64,000 nucleotides of DNA from Streptomyces sp. NRRL F-2580 (GTDB lineage: Bacteria > Actinomycetota > Actinomycetes > Streptomycetales > Streptomycetaceae): assembly GCF_000720115.1 (NCBI RefSeq), contig NZ_JOIR01000018.1, positions 1 through 64,000 of the forward strand, read 5' to 3'. The position numbers and the translations under genes are program-made. This document shows positions 43,696-51,697 of the stretch, one piece after another. The stretch's first letter is position 1. Every line of letters starts with the position of its first letter. The notes beneath the pieces were generated by a model. It searched no databases. It was not told the DNA's origin and worked only from the letters and a program-made list of their open reading frames with translations.

Positions 43696-43746
43696 TCACC
43701 GATGTGCCTCACGCGATGTGCCGCACCCACCCCCCAGGGACCGCCC

Positions 43747-44310
43747 ATGCGCCAGAATCCGCAGCGCCGCGCCGCGCTGCTCGACGCCGCCATCGAAGTC
43801 CTGGCGCGCGAGGGCTCGCGCGGCCTGACGCTGCGCGCGGTGGACGCCGAGGCCGGTGTGCCCACGGGCACCGCCTCGAACTACTTCGCCAACCGGGCCC
43901 AGTTGCTCGTGCAGATCCTGCACCGCACCCGGGAACGGCTGACCCCGGAGCCGGAGGACCTGGCGGGCCCGCCGGACACCAAGGTGCTGCTGGCCCGGCT
44001 GCTGGAGCGGATGCGGCGCGAGCGCAGCGTGCACATCGCGATGCTGGAGCTGCGGCTGGAGGGCACCCGGCGTCCCGAACTCCAGGCGGAACTGGCCGGC
44101 TTCCAGGGCGAGGAGCTGGAGGCGAACATCGCCTGGCACCTGGAGGCGGGCCTGCCCGGGGACCGGCAGGGCGTGGTCCTGCTGTACCTCGCGATGCTGG
44201 GCCTGATCGTGGACGACCTGACCGCGCCGGCGATGCTGGAGGCCCACCCGGTGGAGGGGCTCATCGAGACGATGGTCGAGCGACTCCTCCCGCAGCGGTC
44301 CGCGGACTGA
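43747..44310 (+). CDS. TetR-family regulator
   Basis: 187 residues. Seen: N-terminal HTH RRAALLDAAIEVLAREGSRGLTLRAVDAEAGVPTGTASNYFANRAQLLVQIL (about 7-58), with the helix 2-3 V-P-T-G-T-A-S-N-Y-F pattern of TetR proteins, and an all-helical ligand/dimer domain. Start ATG 43747. The palindrome 51 bp upstream is likely its own operator and may also control the divergent CdaR-type gene. Its site differs from TCTGA-N7-TCAGA, so it is not an obvious candidate for the steroid regulon. Confidence 0.9.
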   Translation: MRQNPQRRAALLDAAIEVLAREGSRGLTLRAVDAEAGVPTGTASNYFANRAQLLVQILHRTRERLTPEPEDLAGPPDTKVLLARLLERMRRERSVHIAMLELRLEGTRRPELQAELAGFQGEELEANIAWHLEAGLPGDRQGVVLLYLAMLGLIVDDLTAPAMLEAHPVEGLIETMVERLLPQRSAD

Positions 44311-44317
44311 CGGTCCC

Positions 44318-44574
44318 GATGAACTCGCCGCGCGGCTCGGCGCGCTCCCGGGGGTCCGGCCCGGGCCGCTGGGCGCGCCGGACGCCTGGAGCATGGTCAC
44401 GGAGACGGTCGACGGGGACGGCGTGGCCCGCGTCGGCCGGTGGGGCGACTGGTCCTTCGCCGTGGAACACGGCCTGCCACCCTCGCCGTCCCGGAACACC
44501 GCTTCGGGCTGTCGCTGCCGCGCCGGCTGATCGAGGACACCCCCCTCCGGGCGTACGTGACGTGCACGCGTTAG
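44318..44574 (+). pseudogene. DUF6461-like gene remnant
   Basis: Two short coding pieces in different frames: DELAARLGALPGVRPGPLGAPDAWSM...VGRWGDWSFAVEHG (44318 to about 44470) and TLAVPEHRFGLSLPRRLIEDTPLRAYV ending at TAG 44572-44574. They look like the front and tail of a small DUF6461-type protein (G-D-W-S-F/L and the C-terminal F-G-V/L-x-L-P pattern), with the centre deleted and a frameshift. Family assignment is from memory and tentative. Confidence 0.4.
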
Positions 44575-44723
44575 CGGAACCGGGGGCGTACCGGGCCGCA
44601 CCGGTACCGACCGGGAGGTATCCGGTGATCTTATGCTCGGGTTTACGCGAGTCAGCTGGTTTTGCGGCCGGTGAACGACTTTGATGGGTTCGCCAGGCCT
44701 CGTACCGAGCAGGGGGACTCATC

Positions 44724-44966
44724 ATGAGTACCGACCACACTCAGAAGGACAGCGCACCCACTCTGATCGGTTCCGTGCAGCGCGCACTGCGCCTCGTGGA
44801 AGCGATGTACGCCGAGGGCGGGGCGACGGCCAAACGGCTCGCCCGGGTCACCGGGATCCCCCTGCCCACCGTCTACCACCTGCTCCGCACCCTCAGCCAC
44901 GAGGGCTACGTCCAGCGCGAGGGCGGCTCTTTCCGCCTCGCGGACGATCTTCCGCTCGCTTCGTGA
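44724..44966 (+). CDS. Short IclR-type helix-turn-helix protein
   Basis: 80 residues consisting only of the IclR N-terminal winged helix: LIGSVQRALRLVEAMYAEGGATAKRLARVTGIPLPTVYHLLRTLSHEGYVQREGGSFRLADD. Full IclR regulators have another 170 or so residues for effector binding, absent here; the next 150 bp contain no continuing frame. Good start (AGCAGGGGGACTC, ATG 44724) and an ordinary stop, so it may be a genuine single-domain DNA-binding protein rather than a broken gene. It lies upstream of the Roadblock operon and could control it. Confidence 0.75.
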   Translation: MSTDHTQKDSAPTLIGSVQRALRLVEAMYAEGGATAKRLARVTGIPLPTVYHLLRTLSHEGYVQREGGSFRLADDLPLAS

Positions 44967-45126
44967 TCAAATATCGACGCGTTCCGGCCAAGGTCTCACG
45001 TGCTGCATGGCATGTTCCAGCGGAAAATGCCAGAACGCCCTTTCGTACTGTGGAAGTTGAGTAAGTTCCCTCCTGTCGCGCCGTACGACCGTGCAAACAG
45101 CACATCCGGCCGGGAGGGGAGCCCGC

Positions 45127-45522
45127 GTGCCCGGGATCGACGAATGCCTGCTCGAAGCCATGGCCCTGCCTGGTGCGCGGGGGGCCGCGCTGGTCGACTG
45201 GAGCAGCGGACTGGCCCTCGGCACCGCCGGGGAGTCGCCCGTGGGCGACCACGAGACCACCGCCGCCGAGACCGCCGAGCTGGCCCGGGCGGCCGCCGAG
45301 TACGAGTCCTTCGCCTCCGCGGCGCCGGGCGATGACACGGCGGGACCGCCCGTCGAGGACCTGATCGTCACGACCCGCAGCGGCTACCACGTCCTGCGCT
45401 TCGTCGACACGAGCTTCGACAGCAGCGTCTTCCTGCACCTGTGGCTCGACCGCACCGAGGGCAACCTCGCGCTGGCCCGCCACAGACTCAGGACCCTGGC
45501 CGAAGGGCTGGTGCTCAGATGA
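45127..45522 (+). CDS. Roadblock/LC7-domain protein 1
   Basis: 131 residues. Seen: IDECLLEAMALPGARGAALVDWSSGLALGTAGESP, then a helix and TTRSGYHVLRFVDTSFDSSVFLHLWLDRTEGNLALARHRLRTLAEGL, the alpha-beta-beta-alpha-beta-beta-beta-alpha pattern of the Roadblock/LC7 fold. Closely similar in layout to protein 3 (46936-47310), so probably paralogues. Start GTG 45127 after GGAGGGGAG. Overlaps the next gene by four bases. Roadblock proteins dimerise and regulate small GTPases (MglB or conservon CvnB type); no GTPase is in this operon. Confidence 0.85.
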   Translation: MPGIDECLLEAMALPGARGAALVDWSSGLALGTAGESPVGDHETTAAETAELARAAAEYESFASAAPGDDTAGPPVEDLIVTTRSGYHVLRFVDTSFDSSVFLHLWLDRTEGNLALARHRLRTLAEGLVLR

Positions 45523-46310
45523 CCACCCCGGCCCCGGCCGCGAACGCCTTCGCCGCCGTCTCCCCGCTCCTCACCCGGCTCGCCGCGGAACGCGCCACCG
45601 GCGCCCTGCTCCGCGACCGCGGCACCCTCTTCCTGGAGGACGGCCGAATAGTCCACGCCGAGAGCCCGGCAACCCCGGGCCTCGACGTCCTGCTCACCAC
45701 CGGCGGCGGCCTGGCCCCCGAGCGCTGGCGCGAGGCGGTCGACCGGGCCGGCGCCCGCCGCCAGGTCGCCCGCTTCCTCGTGGACAGTGGCGGGCTCGCC
45801 GGCGGGGAGCTGGAGATCTGCCACCTCGCGGCCATCTTCGACGCCGCGTTCTTCGCGCTGTCCCCGGGCAGCGGGCCCTCCCGGTTCCGTCGCGGCGCCA
45901 CCCACTGGATCGGCTCGGTCCGCTCCGTTCCGGCCGCCGCCATCGAGCGCGAGACGCGCCGCCGCCGGGAACTGCTCGACGCGGTCTGGCCCTACCCGCT
46001 GCTGGACACCGCCCCCGTGGTGCCCCGGGCGGCCGCGCCCGGCCAGACGGTCAGCGCCCGGCAGCGGATCCTGCTGCGCGCGGCCGACGGCGTGCGCACC
46101 CCCGCGGACCTCGCATGGGTGCTGGGCCGGCCCGCCTTCCACACACTGCTCGACGTACGGCGCCTCGCGGCGGCCGGACTGGTCGAAACCCCGCACACCC
46201 CGGCTCCGCCGCCGGTCGCGGTACCCCTGCCCGACTGGATGACCCAGGCCCAATCCCCGGACGTGGCGCTGCTCCGCCGGTTACGCGACGCACTGGAGGC
46301 AAGCCTGTGA
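45519..46310 (+). CDS. DUF4388-like/winged-helix hypothetical protein
   Basis: 263 residues. The N-terminal part (LTRLAAERATGALLRDRGTLFLEDGRIVHAESPATPGLDVLLTTGGGL) has the G-x-L-x-(x)-G-x-L-x-L-x-x-G-x-I-x-H-A pattern of DUF4388/PATAN-type domains. The C-terminus (SARQRILLRAADGVRTPADLAWVLGRPAFHTLLDVRRLAAAGLVETP) looks like a winged helix used for protein or DNA contacts. Translationally coupled to protein 1 (ATGA overlap). It probably connects the Roadblock proteins to an output. Function unknown. Confidence 0.8.
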   Translation: MTTPAPAANAFAAVSPLLTRLAAERATGALLRDRGTLFLEDGRIVHAESPATPGLDVLLTTGGGLAPERWREAVDRAGARRQVARFLVDSGGLAGGELEICHLAAIFDAAFFALSPGSGPSRFRRGATHWIGSVRSVPAAAIERETRRRRELLDAVWPYPLLDTAPVVPRAAAPGQTVSARQRILLRAADGVRTPADLAWVLGRPAFHTLLDVRRLAAAGLVETPHTPAPPPVAVPLPDWMTQAQSPDVALLRRLRDALEASL

Positions 46311-46381
46311 GGCTCCCGCTGCGACCGGCCCTGCGCGCCGACCGCTCCGAGCGGAGGCAGCCCGAAAGGAGAAAGGCCGAC

Positions 46382-46828
46382 ATGAGTACGGTGCCCCCCG
46401 AGGCGGAGGCCGAGATACTCGCCGAGCTCCGCAGGCTGCGGGCCCGGGTACCCCAGCTCACCGGTGCGCTCGCCGCGAGCGCCGACGGCCTCGTCCTCGC
46501 CCAGGACAGCGCCGCCGCCGAGGTCGAATCCGTCGCGGCCCTGACCGCGGCCGCCCTCGGGGTCGCCCAGCGGCTGAGCGACTGCACCGGGCAGGGCGCG
46601 TTCCGCGAACTGCTGGTGCGCGGCGAGGACGGATACGTGGCCACCTACGCGGCGGGCATGGCGGCCGTCCTCACCCTGACCGCGGAGCCCCGCGTCAACG
46701 TCGGGCGCCTCCACCTGGAGGCACGCCGCTCCAGCCTCCGGATAGCCGAGCTGATCGACCACATCCTCGGGCGGCGCAGCTCCGGCGTCCCGCCCCTGCC
46801 CCCGCTGCCCCCCGCTCCCCCCACCTGA
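46382..46828 (+). CDS. Roadblock/LC7-domain protein 2
   Basis: 148 residues, more diverged from the other two. Seen: AEILAELRRLRARVPQLTGALAASADGLVLAQDSAAAEVESVAALTAAALGVAQRL and GQGAFRELLVRGEDGYVATYAAGMAAVLTLTAEPRVNVGRLHLEARRSSLRIAELI, a classic CvnB-like Roadblock pattern, then a Pro-rich tail (PPLPPLPPAPPT). Start ATG 46382 behind AAAGGAGAAAGG; a GTG at 46307 overlapping the previous stop is an alternative that would add 25 Arg-rich residues. Confidence 0.83.
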   Translation: MSTVPPEAEAEILAELRRLRARVPQLTGALAASADGLVLAQDSAAAEVESVAALTAAALGVAQRLSDCTGQGAFRELLVRGEDGYVATYAAGMAAVLTLTAEPRVNVGRLHLEARRSSLRIAELIDHILGRRSSGVPPLPPLPPAPPT

Positions 46829-46876
46829 CCCCCGGACGATTCCGCCGGACCGGACCGGAACCTGCACCGCCCCAGC

Positions 46877-46919
46877 GAACGACCAGACGAACGACGCAAC
46901 GAACGACACGACGAACGAG
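46877..46919. repeat. Four 12-bp tandem repeats before Roadblock gene 3
   Basis: GAACGAC/G starts at 46877, 46889, 46901 and 46913 with a 12-bp period (unit ACGAACGACNNN). It lies in the 107-bp gap before ATG 46936, immediately ahead of the ribosome site, and is purine-rich in the sense strand. Confidence 0.8.
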
Positions 46920-46935
46920 GAAAGAGGAACCCCTC

Positions 46936-47310
46936 ATGGCAAACGTCGAGACCACCCTCAAGGAAGCCACCACCACGATCGACGGCGCGCTCGGCGCGGC
47001 CCTGGTCGACTACGGCAGCGGCATGGCCCTCGGGACCGTCGGAGGCGGAAAGGACCTCGACCTCGCGGTCGCCGCCGCCGGCAACACCGACGTGGTCCGG
47101 GCCAAGGTCCGCACGATGGAGATGCTCGGCCTCAAGGACGAGATCGAGGACATCCTCATCACCCTGGGCAGCCAGTACCACCTGATCCGTCTGCTGAAGG
47201 GCCGCGGCACCTCGGGCTTCTTCCTCTACCTCGCCCTCGACAAGGGCCGGGCCAACCTCGCGATGGCCCGCCACCAGCTGAAGAAGATCGAGGCCGACCT
47301 GGAGGTCTGA
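46936..47310 (+). CDS. Roadblock/LC7-domain protein 3
   Basis: 124 residues. Seen: ETTLKEATTTIDGALGAALVDYGSGMALGTVGGGKDLDLAVAAAGNTDVVRAKVRTMEMLGL, then DEIEDILITLGSQYHLIRLLKGRGTSGFFLYLALDKGRANLAMARHQLKKIEADLEV. It shares ALVDxxSGxALGT and the L-D-K/R-x-x-x-N-L-A-x-A-R-H end with protein 1. Start ATG 46936 after GAGGAAAGAGGAA. Last gene of the operon; the region after it leads into the glycosyltransferase regulatory stretch. Confidence 0.87.
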   Translation: MANVETTLKEATTTIDGALGAALVDYGSGMALGTVGGGKDLDLAVAAAGNTDVVRAKVRTMEMLGLKDEIEDILITLGSQYHLIRLLKGRGTSGFFLYLALDKGRANLAMARHQLKKIEADLEV

Positions 47311-47366
47311 CCAGGGACCGCGACGTCGAGGTGGCGGGCGGCTTAAATCTTTGCCGTCCGCCCCGG

Positions 47367-47443
47367 CGATCAGCTGTGGTATGCCCGATAAGGGAGGAGT
47401 TCATGATTCTGCCACCTAGTAGGATGCTGTGAGCAGCTGATCA
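47367..47443 (+). promoter_or_regulatory. Inverted repeat flanking a possible leader peptide, upstream of the teichoic-acid-type transferase
   Basis: CGATCAGCTG at 47367-47376 is repeated inverted as CAGCTGATC at 47434-47442 (9-bp match, 57 bp between arms). Inside lie a strong ribosome site (GGGAGGAG, 47392-47399) and a nine-codon frame. The arrangement could form a long-range hairpin in the leader RNA or be two operator half-sites. Confidence 0.45.
47403..47432 (+). CDS. Possible nine-residue leader peptide
   Basis: ATG 47403 reads MILPPSRML and stops at TGA 47430-47432. The preceding GGGAGGAG is the best ribosome site in the region and is not near any longer frame; the transferase ATG at 47480 has only a distant GGAG. 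Translation of this peptide could influence expression of the transferase through the surrounding inverted repeat. No conservation evidence available. Confidence 0.3.
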   Translation: MILPPSRML

Positions 47444-47479
47444 TCGGTAAAGCACAAAACGCTGGAGAACCCGCCACCC

Positions 47480-50400
47480 ATGCCCCCGCGCCTGAGCATC
47501 GTCGTCCCCGTCTACAACGTCGAGCTCTACCTCGACGAGTGCCTGGAATCCATCGCCGCTCAGACCTTCGGCGACTTCGAGGCGATCCTCGTGGACGACG
47601 GGTCCACGGACACCAGCGCCGTCATAGCCAAGGCCTTCGCCGCCCGGGACAAGCGGTTCCGCGTCGTGATGCAGGAGAACGCGGGCCTCGGCGCCGCCCG
47701 CAACGTCGGTGCCCGCCACGCCCACCCGGACAGCGAGTACCTGGCGTTCGTCGACAGTGACGACACCATGCCGGACTACGCCTACCAGCGCATGATCGAC
47801 GCCCTCGACGAGACGGGCTCGGACTTCGCCGGAGGTAACGTCAAGCGCTTCCGCTCCGTCGGCATGCAGCAGTCCTGGGGTCACCGGGCCGCGTTCGCCA
47901 AGACCCAGCTGAAGACCCACATCTCCAAGTTCCCGGCGCTGGTCACCGACCGGACCGCGTGGAACAAGGTCTACCGGCGCACCTTCTGGGACGAGCACGG
48001 CTTCCAGTACCCGGAGGGCATCCTCTACGAGGACGCCCCGGTCAGCATCCCCGCGCACTACTTCGCGTCCAGCGTCGACATCATCAGCGACTGCGTCTAC
48101 CACTGGCGCGTCCGCGAGACCGGCGAGCGCTCGATCACCCAGCGCTCCACCGACCCGATCTCCCTGATCGACCGCGTGAAGTCCGTCCGCCTGGTCCGCG
48201 AGTCCCTCAAGGCCAAGCAGGGCGCCAAGTACGTCCGTTACCTGCGCGACTACGACTACAACGTGCTGAGCGAGGAACTTCCGCTCATCTACAAGTACGT
48301 CGCCGAGGGCGGCGCCGACTTCCGCGCCGCCTTCGTCAAGGAGGTCGGCGGGCTCGTCCGCGAGATCGGCACCGGTCCCTGGCCCGACCTGACCGTCGCC
48401 GACCGCCTCAAGGCCTACCTGGCCGGCGAAGGCCGCGTCGAGGACTTCATCGCGCTCCTGCACCACCAGCGCGACTACCACTACAGCGTGCCGGTCAAGG
48501 GCCTCGCCCGCCCGCAGGCCGACTACCCCTTCCTGCAGGGACGCCCGCCGGTCCCCGCCAAGGTCCTGACCCTCGGCCCGCGCGAGCGCCGGGTCGTCAG
48601 CCGTCTGGAGCAGGCGGCCTGGGCCGACGGCAAGCTGCAGCTGCGCGGCTACGCGCTCCCCGGCCACCTCGGCGCGGAGAGCCGCCTCGGCTCGCGCAAG
48701 ATGCTGGTCTTCCGCGAGGGGGGCAAGCGCCGCCGCTCCGTCGTCAGCACCCGTACGGTCGCCTCCCCGATGGCCACCGTCAAGGCCCCGCACCTCGCCC
48801 TGCGGCACGCCGACTGGGCCGGCTTCACCGCCACCGTCGACCCCTCGATCTTCCAGTCGGGCGGCAAGTGGCGCGAGGGAATATGGACCACGTCCATCGC
48901 CGTCACCGGAGCCGGCGGCCTGCACCGCGCCCGCCTGCGCGGCGGCGAGCACGACACGGGCCAGAACCCGCCCCCGTACTGGGTGGCCCCCGACGTCCGG
49001 ATCGTCCCGGCCGTCTCCGGTGCCCTCACCATCCAGGTGGAGATCGCCCGTGCCCGGGCCCTGGACGTCCACCCCGCCGGTGACGACGCCGTCGAGATCA
49101 CCGGCGAGCTCTCCGCCGAGGCCGGCGCCGCGTCCGCACTGCGGGCTGTCCACGTCACCACCGGCGCCGTCCTCAGCTTCCCGCTGGAGACCGCCGCGGC
49201 CCGTTCCGGCCGCGTCCCGTTCACCGCGCGCGTCCCGCTGGCCGAGCTGGCCGCCGTACCCGACGCCGAAGTCGAGCCCGGCGAGTGGGCCCCCGAGCCC
49301 TGGAGCCTCTCCGTGCTCGGCGCCGACGGCATCGAGCACCGCCTGGTCCACGACGAGCGCGGCGGCTTCAACGGCCTGGTCCTGCCCCTGCCCGGCGAGG
49401 ACGGCGACCGCGCCCTCTTCGCCAAGCGCGGCACCACCGGACACCTGACCCTCTCCGTGCAGCCCTCCCCGCCGCTCGTCGACGAGGTGAAGGCCGAGGA
49501 CGGCACCGTGACCCTGCGGGGCCGGTTCGTGGCGCCCGCCGACGAGCCCTACGAGCTCGTGCTGCACAACGCGCACGGGGTGGAGTTCAGCTACCCGGTC
49601 ACCCGTGACGGGGACGCCTTCGAGACCACCTTCCAGCCCGTGCTCCCCGAGGCGTACGCCGGCCGGACCACGATCCCCGAGGGCCGCTGGTGGCCCACCC
49701 TGCGCCCGGCCGCCCAGGGCGGAACCACCGCGGGCCTGCTCGGCGTCGACCGCGGCGCTCCCGTGCAGATGGGGCCGGGCCTGCTCTTCGCCGGCCCGCA
49801 CCCCTTCAGCACGCAGGGCCGCCGGATGCGGATCGAGACCCGCTTCCACGACCGCATGGTGCTGGTTGCCGACCCGCTGCTGAGCCCCCACGACCGCTCG
49901 AACTTCGCCCAGCGCGTCGCCCGGTTCGAGACCTACCCGGCGCAGCGCGCCCTGCCGGTCAAGGACATCGTGGTCTACGACACCTTCCAGGGGCACGGCG
50001 CCGGCGACTCGCCGCGCGCCATCCACGAGGAGCTCGTGCGCCGCGGCGAGAAGCTGGAGCACATCTGGCTGGTCCGCGACGGCCGCGCCGAGGTTCCGTC
50101 GACCGCCCGCGCCGTGCAGTACGGCAGCGTGGAGTGGTGGGAGGTGCTGGCCCGCGCCCGCTACTTCGTGACCAACGACAACGTGCCGCAGCTCTTCCAG
50201 CGCCGCGCCGGCCAGGTCGTCGTCCAGACCTGGCACGGCACGCCGATCAAGCAGATCGGGCACGACTTCGTGCACGACTACTACACGAGCCCGGAGATCC
50301 TGGAGGGGCTGGAGCACGACAGTGCCCAGTGGTCCCTGCTGGCCTCCCCGAGCTCCTACGCCACCCCGATCCTCAAGCGCGCCCTGGGCTACGACGGCGA

Positions 50401-51058
50401 GGTCATCGAGGCCGGCAGCCCGCGTACGGACGCACTCGTTCGGCCCGACGCCGAGCGGATCGCGGACGTCCGGCGGCGGCTCGGCCTGCCCGAGGGCAAG
50501 AAGGTCGTCCTCTACATGCCGACGTGGCGGGAGAACTGCGAGGGCTGGTCGGGCGGCTACAAGCTCGACCTGCGGATCGACCTGGAGCAGGCCCGCCGTG
50601 AGCTGGGCGAGGACCACGTCCTGCTGGTCCGTGGCCACCACCACGTGACCGAGCAGGTCCGCGAGGGCGTCCGCGACGGCTTCGTCATCGACGTGTCCCG
50701 CTGGCCCGACGCCGCCGACCTGCTGCTGGTCGCCGACGTGCTGATCTCGGACTACTCCTCCGCGATCTTCGACTTCGCGCTCACCGACAAGCCGATCCTG
50801 CTCTTCACGTACGACCTGGAGCACTACCGCGGCACGCTGCGCGGCTTCAACTTCGACCTGGAGGAGAAGGCGCCCGGCCCGCTGCTGGCGGACTCGGCGA
50901 GCCTGATCGAGGCCGTGCGCAACGCCGACGAGGTCGGGGCGCAGTACGCCGAGGCGCGGGCGGCGTTCCGCGCGGAGTTCTGCGACCTCGACGAGGGCAA
51001 CGCCGCCGAGCGCGTCGTCGACCGCATGCTCGCCATGGGTGCGGCGCCCGCGAAGTAG
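47480..51058 (+). CDS. Bifunctional family 2 glycosyltransferase and CDP-glycerol glycerophosphotransferase
   Basis: 1192 residues. Domain 1 (about 1-220): GT-A family 2 with RLSIVVPVYNVELYLDECLESIAAQTF, VDDGSTDTS (about 40-48) and FVDSDDTMP (about 92-100). Middle (about 370-780): beta-rich region of several Ig-like segments. Domain 3 (about 830-1185): TagB/TagF-type with VVQTWHGTPIKQIGHDF, SPSSYATPILKRALGYDGEVIEAGSPRTD, VLYMPTWRE, VRGHHH and ADVLISDYSSAIFDFALTDKPILLFTYDLEHYR. Expected to build a cell-wall polymer of the teichoic or teichulosonic type, adding sugar and poly(glycerol phosphate) units from the cytoplasmic face. No membrane helix is evident. Monogenic, with a very strong terminator. 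Confidence 0.92.
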   Translation: MPPRLSIVVPVYNVELYLDECLESIAAQTFGDFEAILVDDGSTDTSAVIAKAFAARDKRFRVVMQENAGLGAARNVGARHAHPDSEYLAFVDSDDTMPDYAYQRMIDALDETGSDFAGGNVKRFRSVGMQQSWGHRAAFAKTQLKTHISKFPALVTDRTAWNKVYRRTFWDEHGFQYPEGILYEDAPVSIPAHYFASSVDIISDCVYHWRVRETGERSITQRSTDPISLIDRVKSVRLVRESLKAKQGAKYVRYLRDYDYNVLSEELPLIYKYVAEGGADFRAAFVKEVGGLVREIGTGPWPDLTVADRLKAYLAGEGRVEDFIALLHHQRDYHYSVPVKGLARPQADYPFLQGRPPVPAKVLTLGPRERRVVSRLEQAAWADGKLQLRGYALPGHLGAESRLGSRKMLVFREGGKRRRSVVSTRTVASPMATVKAPHLALRHADWAGFTATVDPSIFQSGGKWREGIWTTSIAVTGAGGLHRARLRGGEHDTGQNPPPYWVAPDVRIVPAVSGALTIQVEIARARALDVHPAGDDAVEITGELSAEAGAASALRAVHVTTGAVLSFPLETAAARSGRVPFTARVPLAELAAVPDAEVEPGEWAPEPWSLSVLGADGIEHRLVHDERGGFNGLVLPLPGEDGDRALFAKRGTTGHLTLSVQPSPPLVDEVKAEDGTVTLRGRFVAPADEPYELVLHNAHGVEFSYPVTRDGDAFETTFQPVLPEAYAGRTTIPEGRWWPTLRPAAQGGTTAGLLGVDRGAPVQMGPGLLFAGPHPFSTQGRRMRIETRFHDRMVLVADPLLSPHDRSNFAQRVARFETYPAQRALPVKDIVVYDTFQGHGAGDSPRAIHEELVRRGEKLEHIWLVRDGRAEVPSTARAVQYGSVEWWEVLARARYFVTNDNVPQLFQRRAGQVVVQTWHGTPIKQIGHDFVHDYYTSPEILEGLEHDSAQWSLLASPSSYATPILKRALGYDGEVIEAGSPRTDALVRPDAERIADVRRRLGLPEGKKVVLYMPTWRENCEGWSGGYKLDLRIDLEQARRELGEDHVLLVRGHHHVTEQVREGVRDGFVIDVSRWPDAADLLLVADVLISDYSSAIFDFALTDKPILLFTYDLEHYRGTLRGFNFDLEEKAPGPLLADSASLIEAVRNADEVGAQYAEARAAFRAEFCDLDEGNAAERVVDRMLAMGAAPAK

Positions 51059-51086
51059 ACCGTACGGGCGAAATCCCGGCTGAACG

Positions 51087-51135
51087 CAGACCGGCCCCGG
51101 GCCCTCCGATGAATTTCGGGCCCGGGGCCGGTCTG
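51087..51135 (+). terminator. Very strong terminator
   Basis: A perfect 18-bp inverted repeat (CAGACCGGCCCCGGGCCC at 51087-51104 with its complement at 51118-51135) and a 13-base loop, 29 bp after the transferase stop. Confidence 0.9.
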
Positions 51136-51183
51136 TATGTGAGGAACGGTATCCACCGTGCGCACACCGGCCTGGAGGCAGAG

Positions 51184-51666
51184 ATGAGCGGCAACGGTTT
51201 CACCACGTGTCTGTGGTTCGACGGAGACGCGGAAGCGGCCGCCGAGTACTACGTGTCCGTGTTCAAGGACGGCAGGCTCGGCCGGATCGCCCGCTACACG
51301 CAGGCGAACCCTCGTGAGGCGGGATCGGTCATGACCGTCGAGTTCGAGATCAACGGGCAGAGGTTCGTCGGTCTCAACGGCGGACCGCAGTTCTCCTTCA
51401 CCGAGGCGATCTCCTTCATGATCGACTGCGCCGACGAGTCCGAGGCGGACTACTACTACGACACGCTGACCAAGGACGGCGGCCAGGAGTCCGCCTGCGG
51501 CTGGGTCAAGGACAGGTTCGGGGTGTCCTGGCAGGTCATCCCGCCCGGTGTCGTCGACCTGGTCAGCGACCCGGACCCGGAGCGCGCCGCCCGGGCCATG
51601 GCCGCCATGATGCAGATGAAGAAGCTGGACGTGGCGCAAATGCGTCGGGCGGCCGACGCTGCCTGA
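51184..51666 (+). CDS. VOC-family protein (PhnB/3-demethylubiquinone methyltransferase-like fold)
   Basis: 160 residues of the vicinal-oxygen-chelate fold. Seen: FTTCLWFDGDAEAAAEYYVSVFKDGRLGRIARYTQANPREAGSVMTVEFEINGQRFVGLNGGPQFSFTEAISFMIDCADESEADYYYDTL, then GWVKDRFGVSWQVIPPGVVDLVSDPDPERAARAMAAMMQMKKLDVAQ. This is the PF06983-type group often mis-named methyltransferase; it has no methyltransferase domain. Start ATG 51184 after GGAGGCAGAG. Single gene between two terminators. Confidence 0.9.
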   Translation: MSGNGFTTCLWFDGDAEAAAEYYVSVFKDGRLGRIARYTQANPREAGSVMTVEFEINGQRFVGLNGGPQFSFTEAISFMIDCADESEADYYYDTLTKDGGQESACGWVKDRFGVSWQVIPPGVVDLVSDPDPERAARAMAAMMQMKKLDVAQMRRAADAA

Positions 51667-51697
51667 GCGTGCCGTCCCGGGTGCACGGTGCCCGGTC

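Noticed and set aside
43747..44310. TetR regulator as the repressor for the TCTGA-N7-TCAGA sites
   Set aside because: Its own promoter has an unrelated palindrome (TCACTGCA-N2-TGCAGTGA) and no TCTGA site, so the simplest view is a different target set.
44724..45126. Frameshifted full-length IclR regulator
   Set aside because: I found no frame with IclR effector-domain features in the sequence after 44966, so truncation by frameshift is not supported.
51184..51666. 3-demethylubiquinone methyltransferase
   Set aside because: The protein is a 160-residue VOC fold without an S-adenosylmethionine-binding domain; the old name is misleading.
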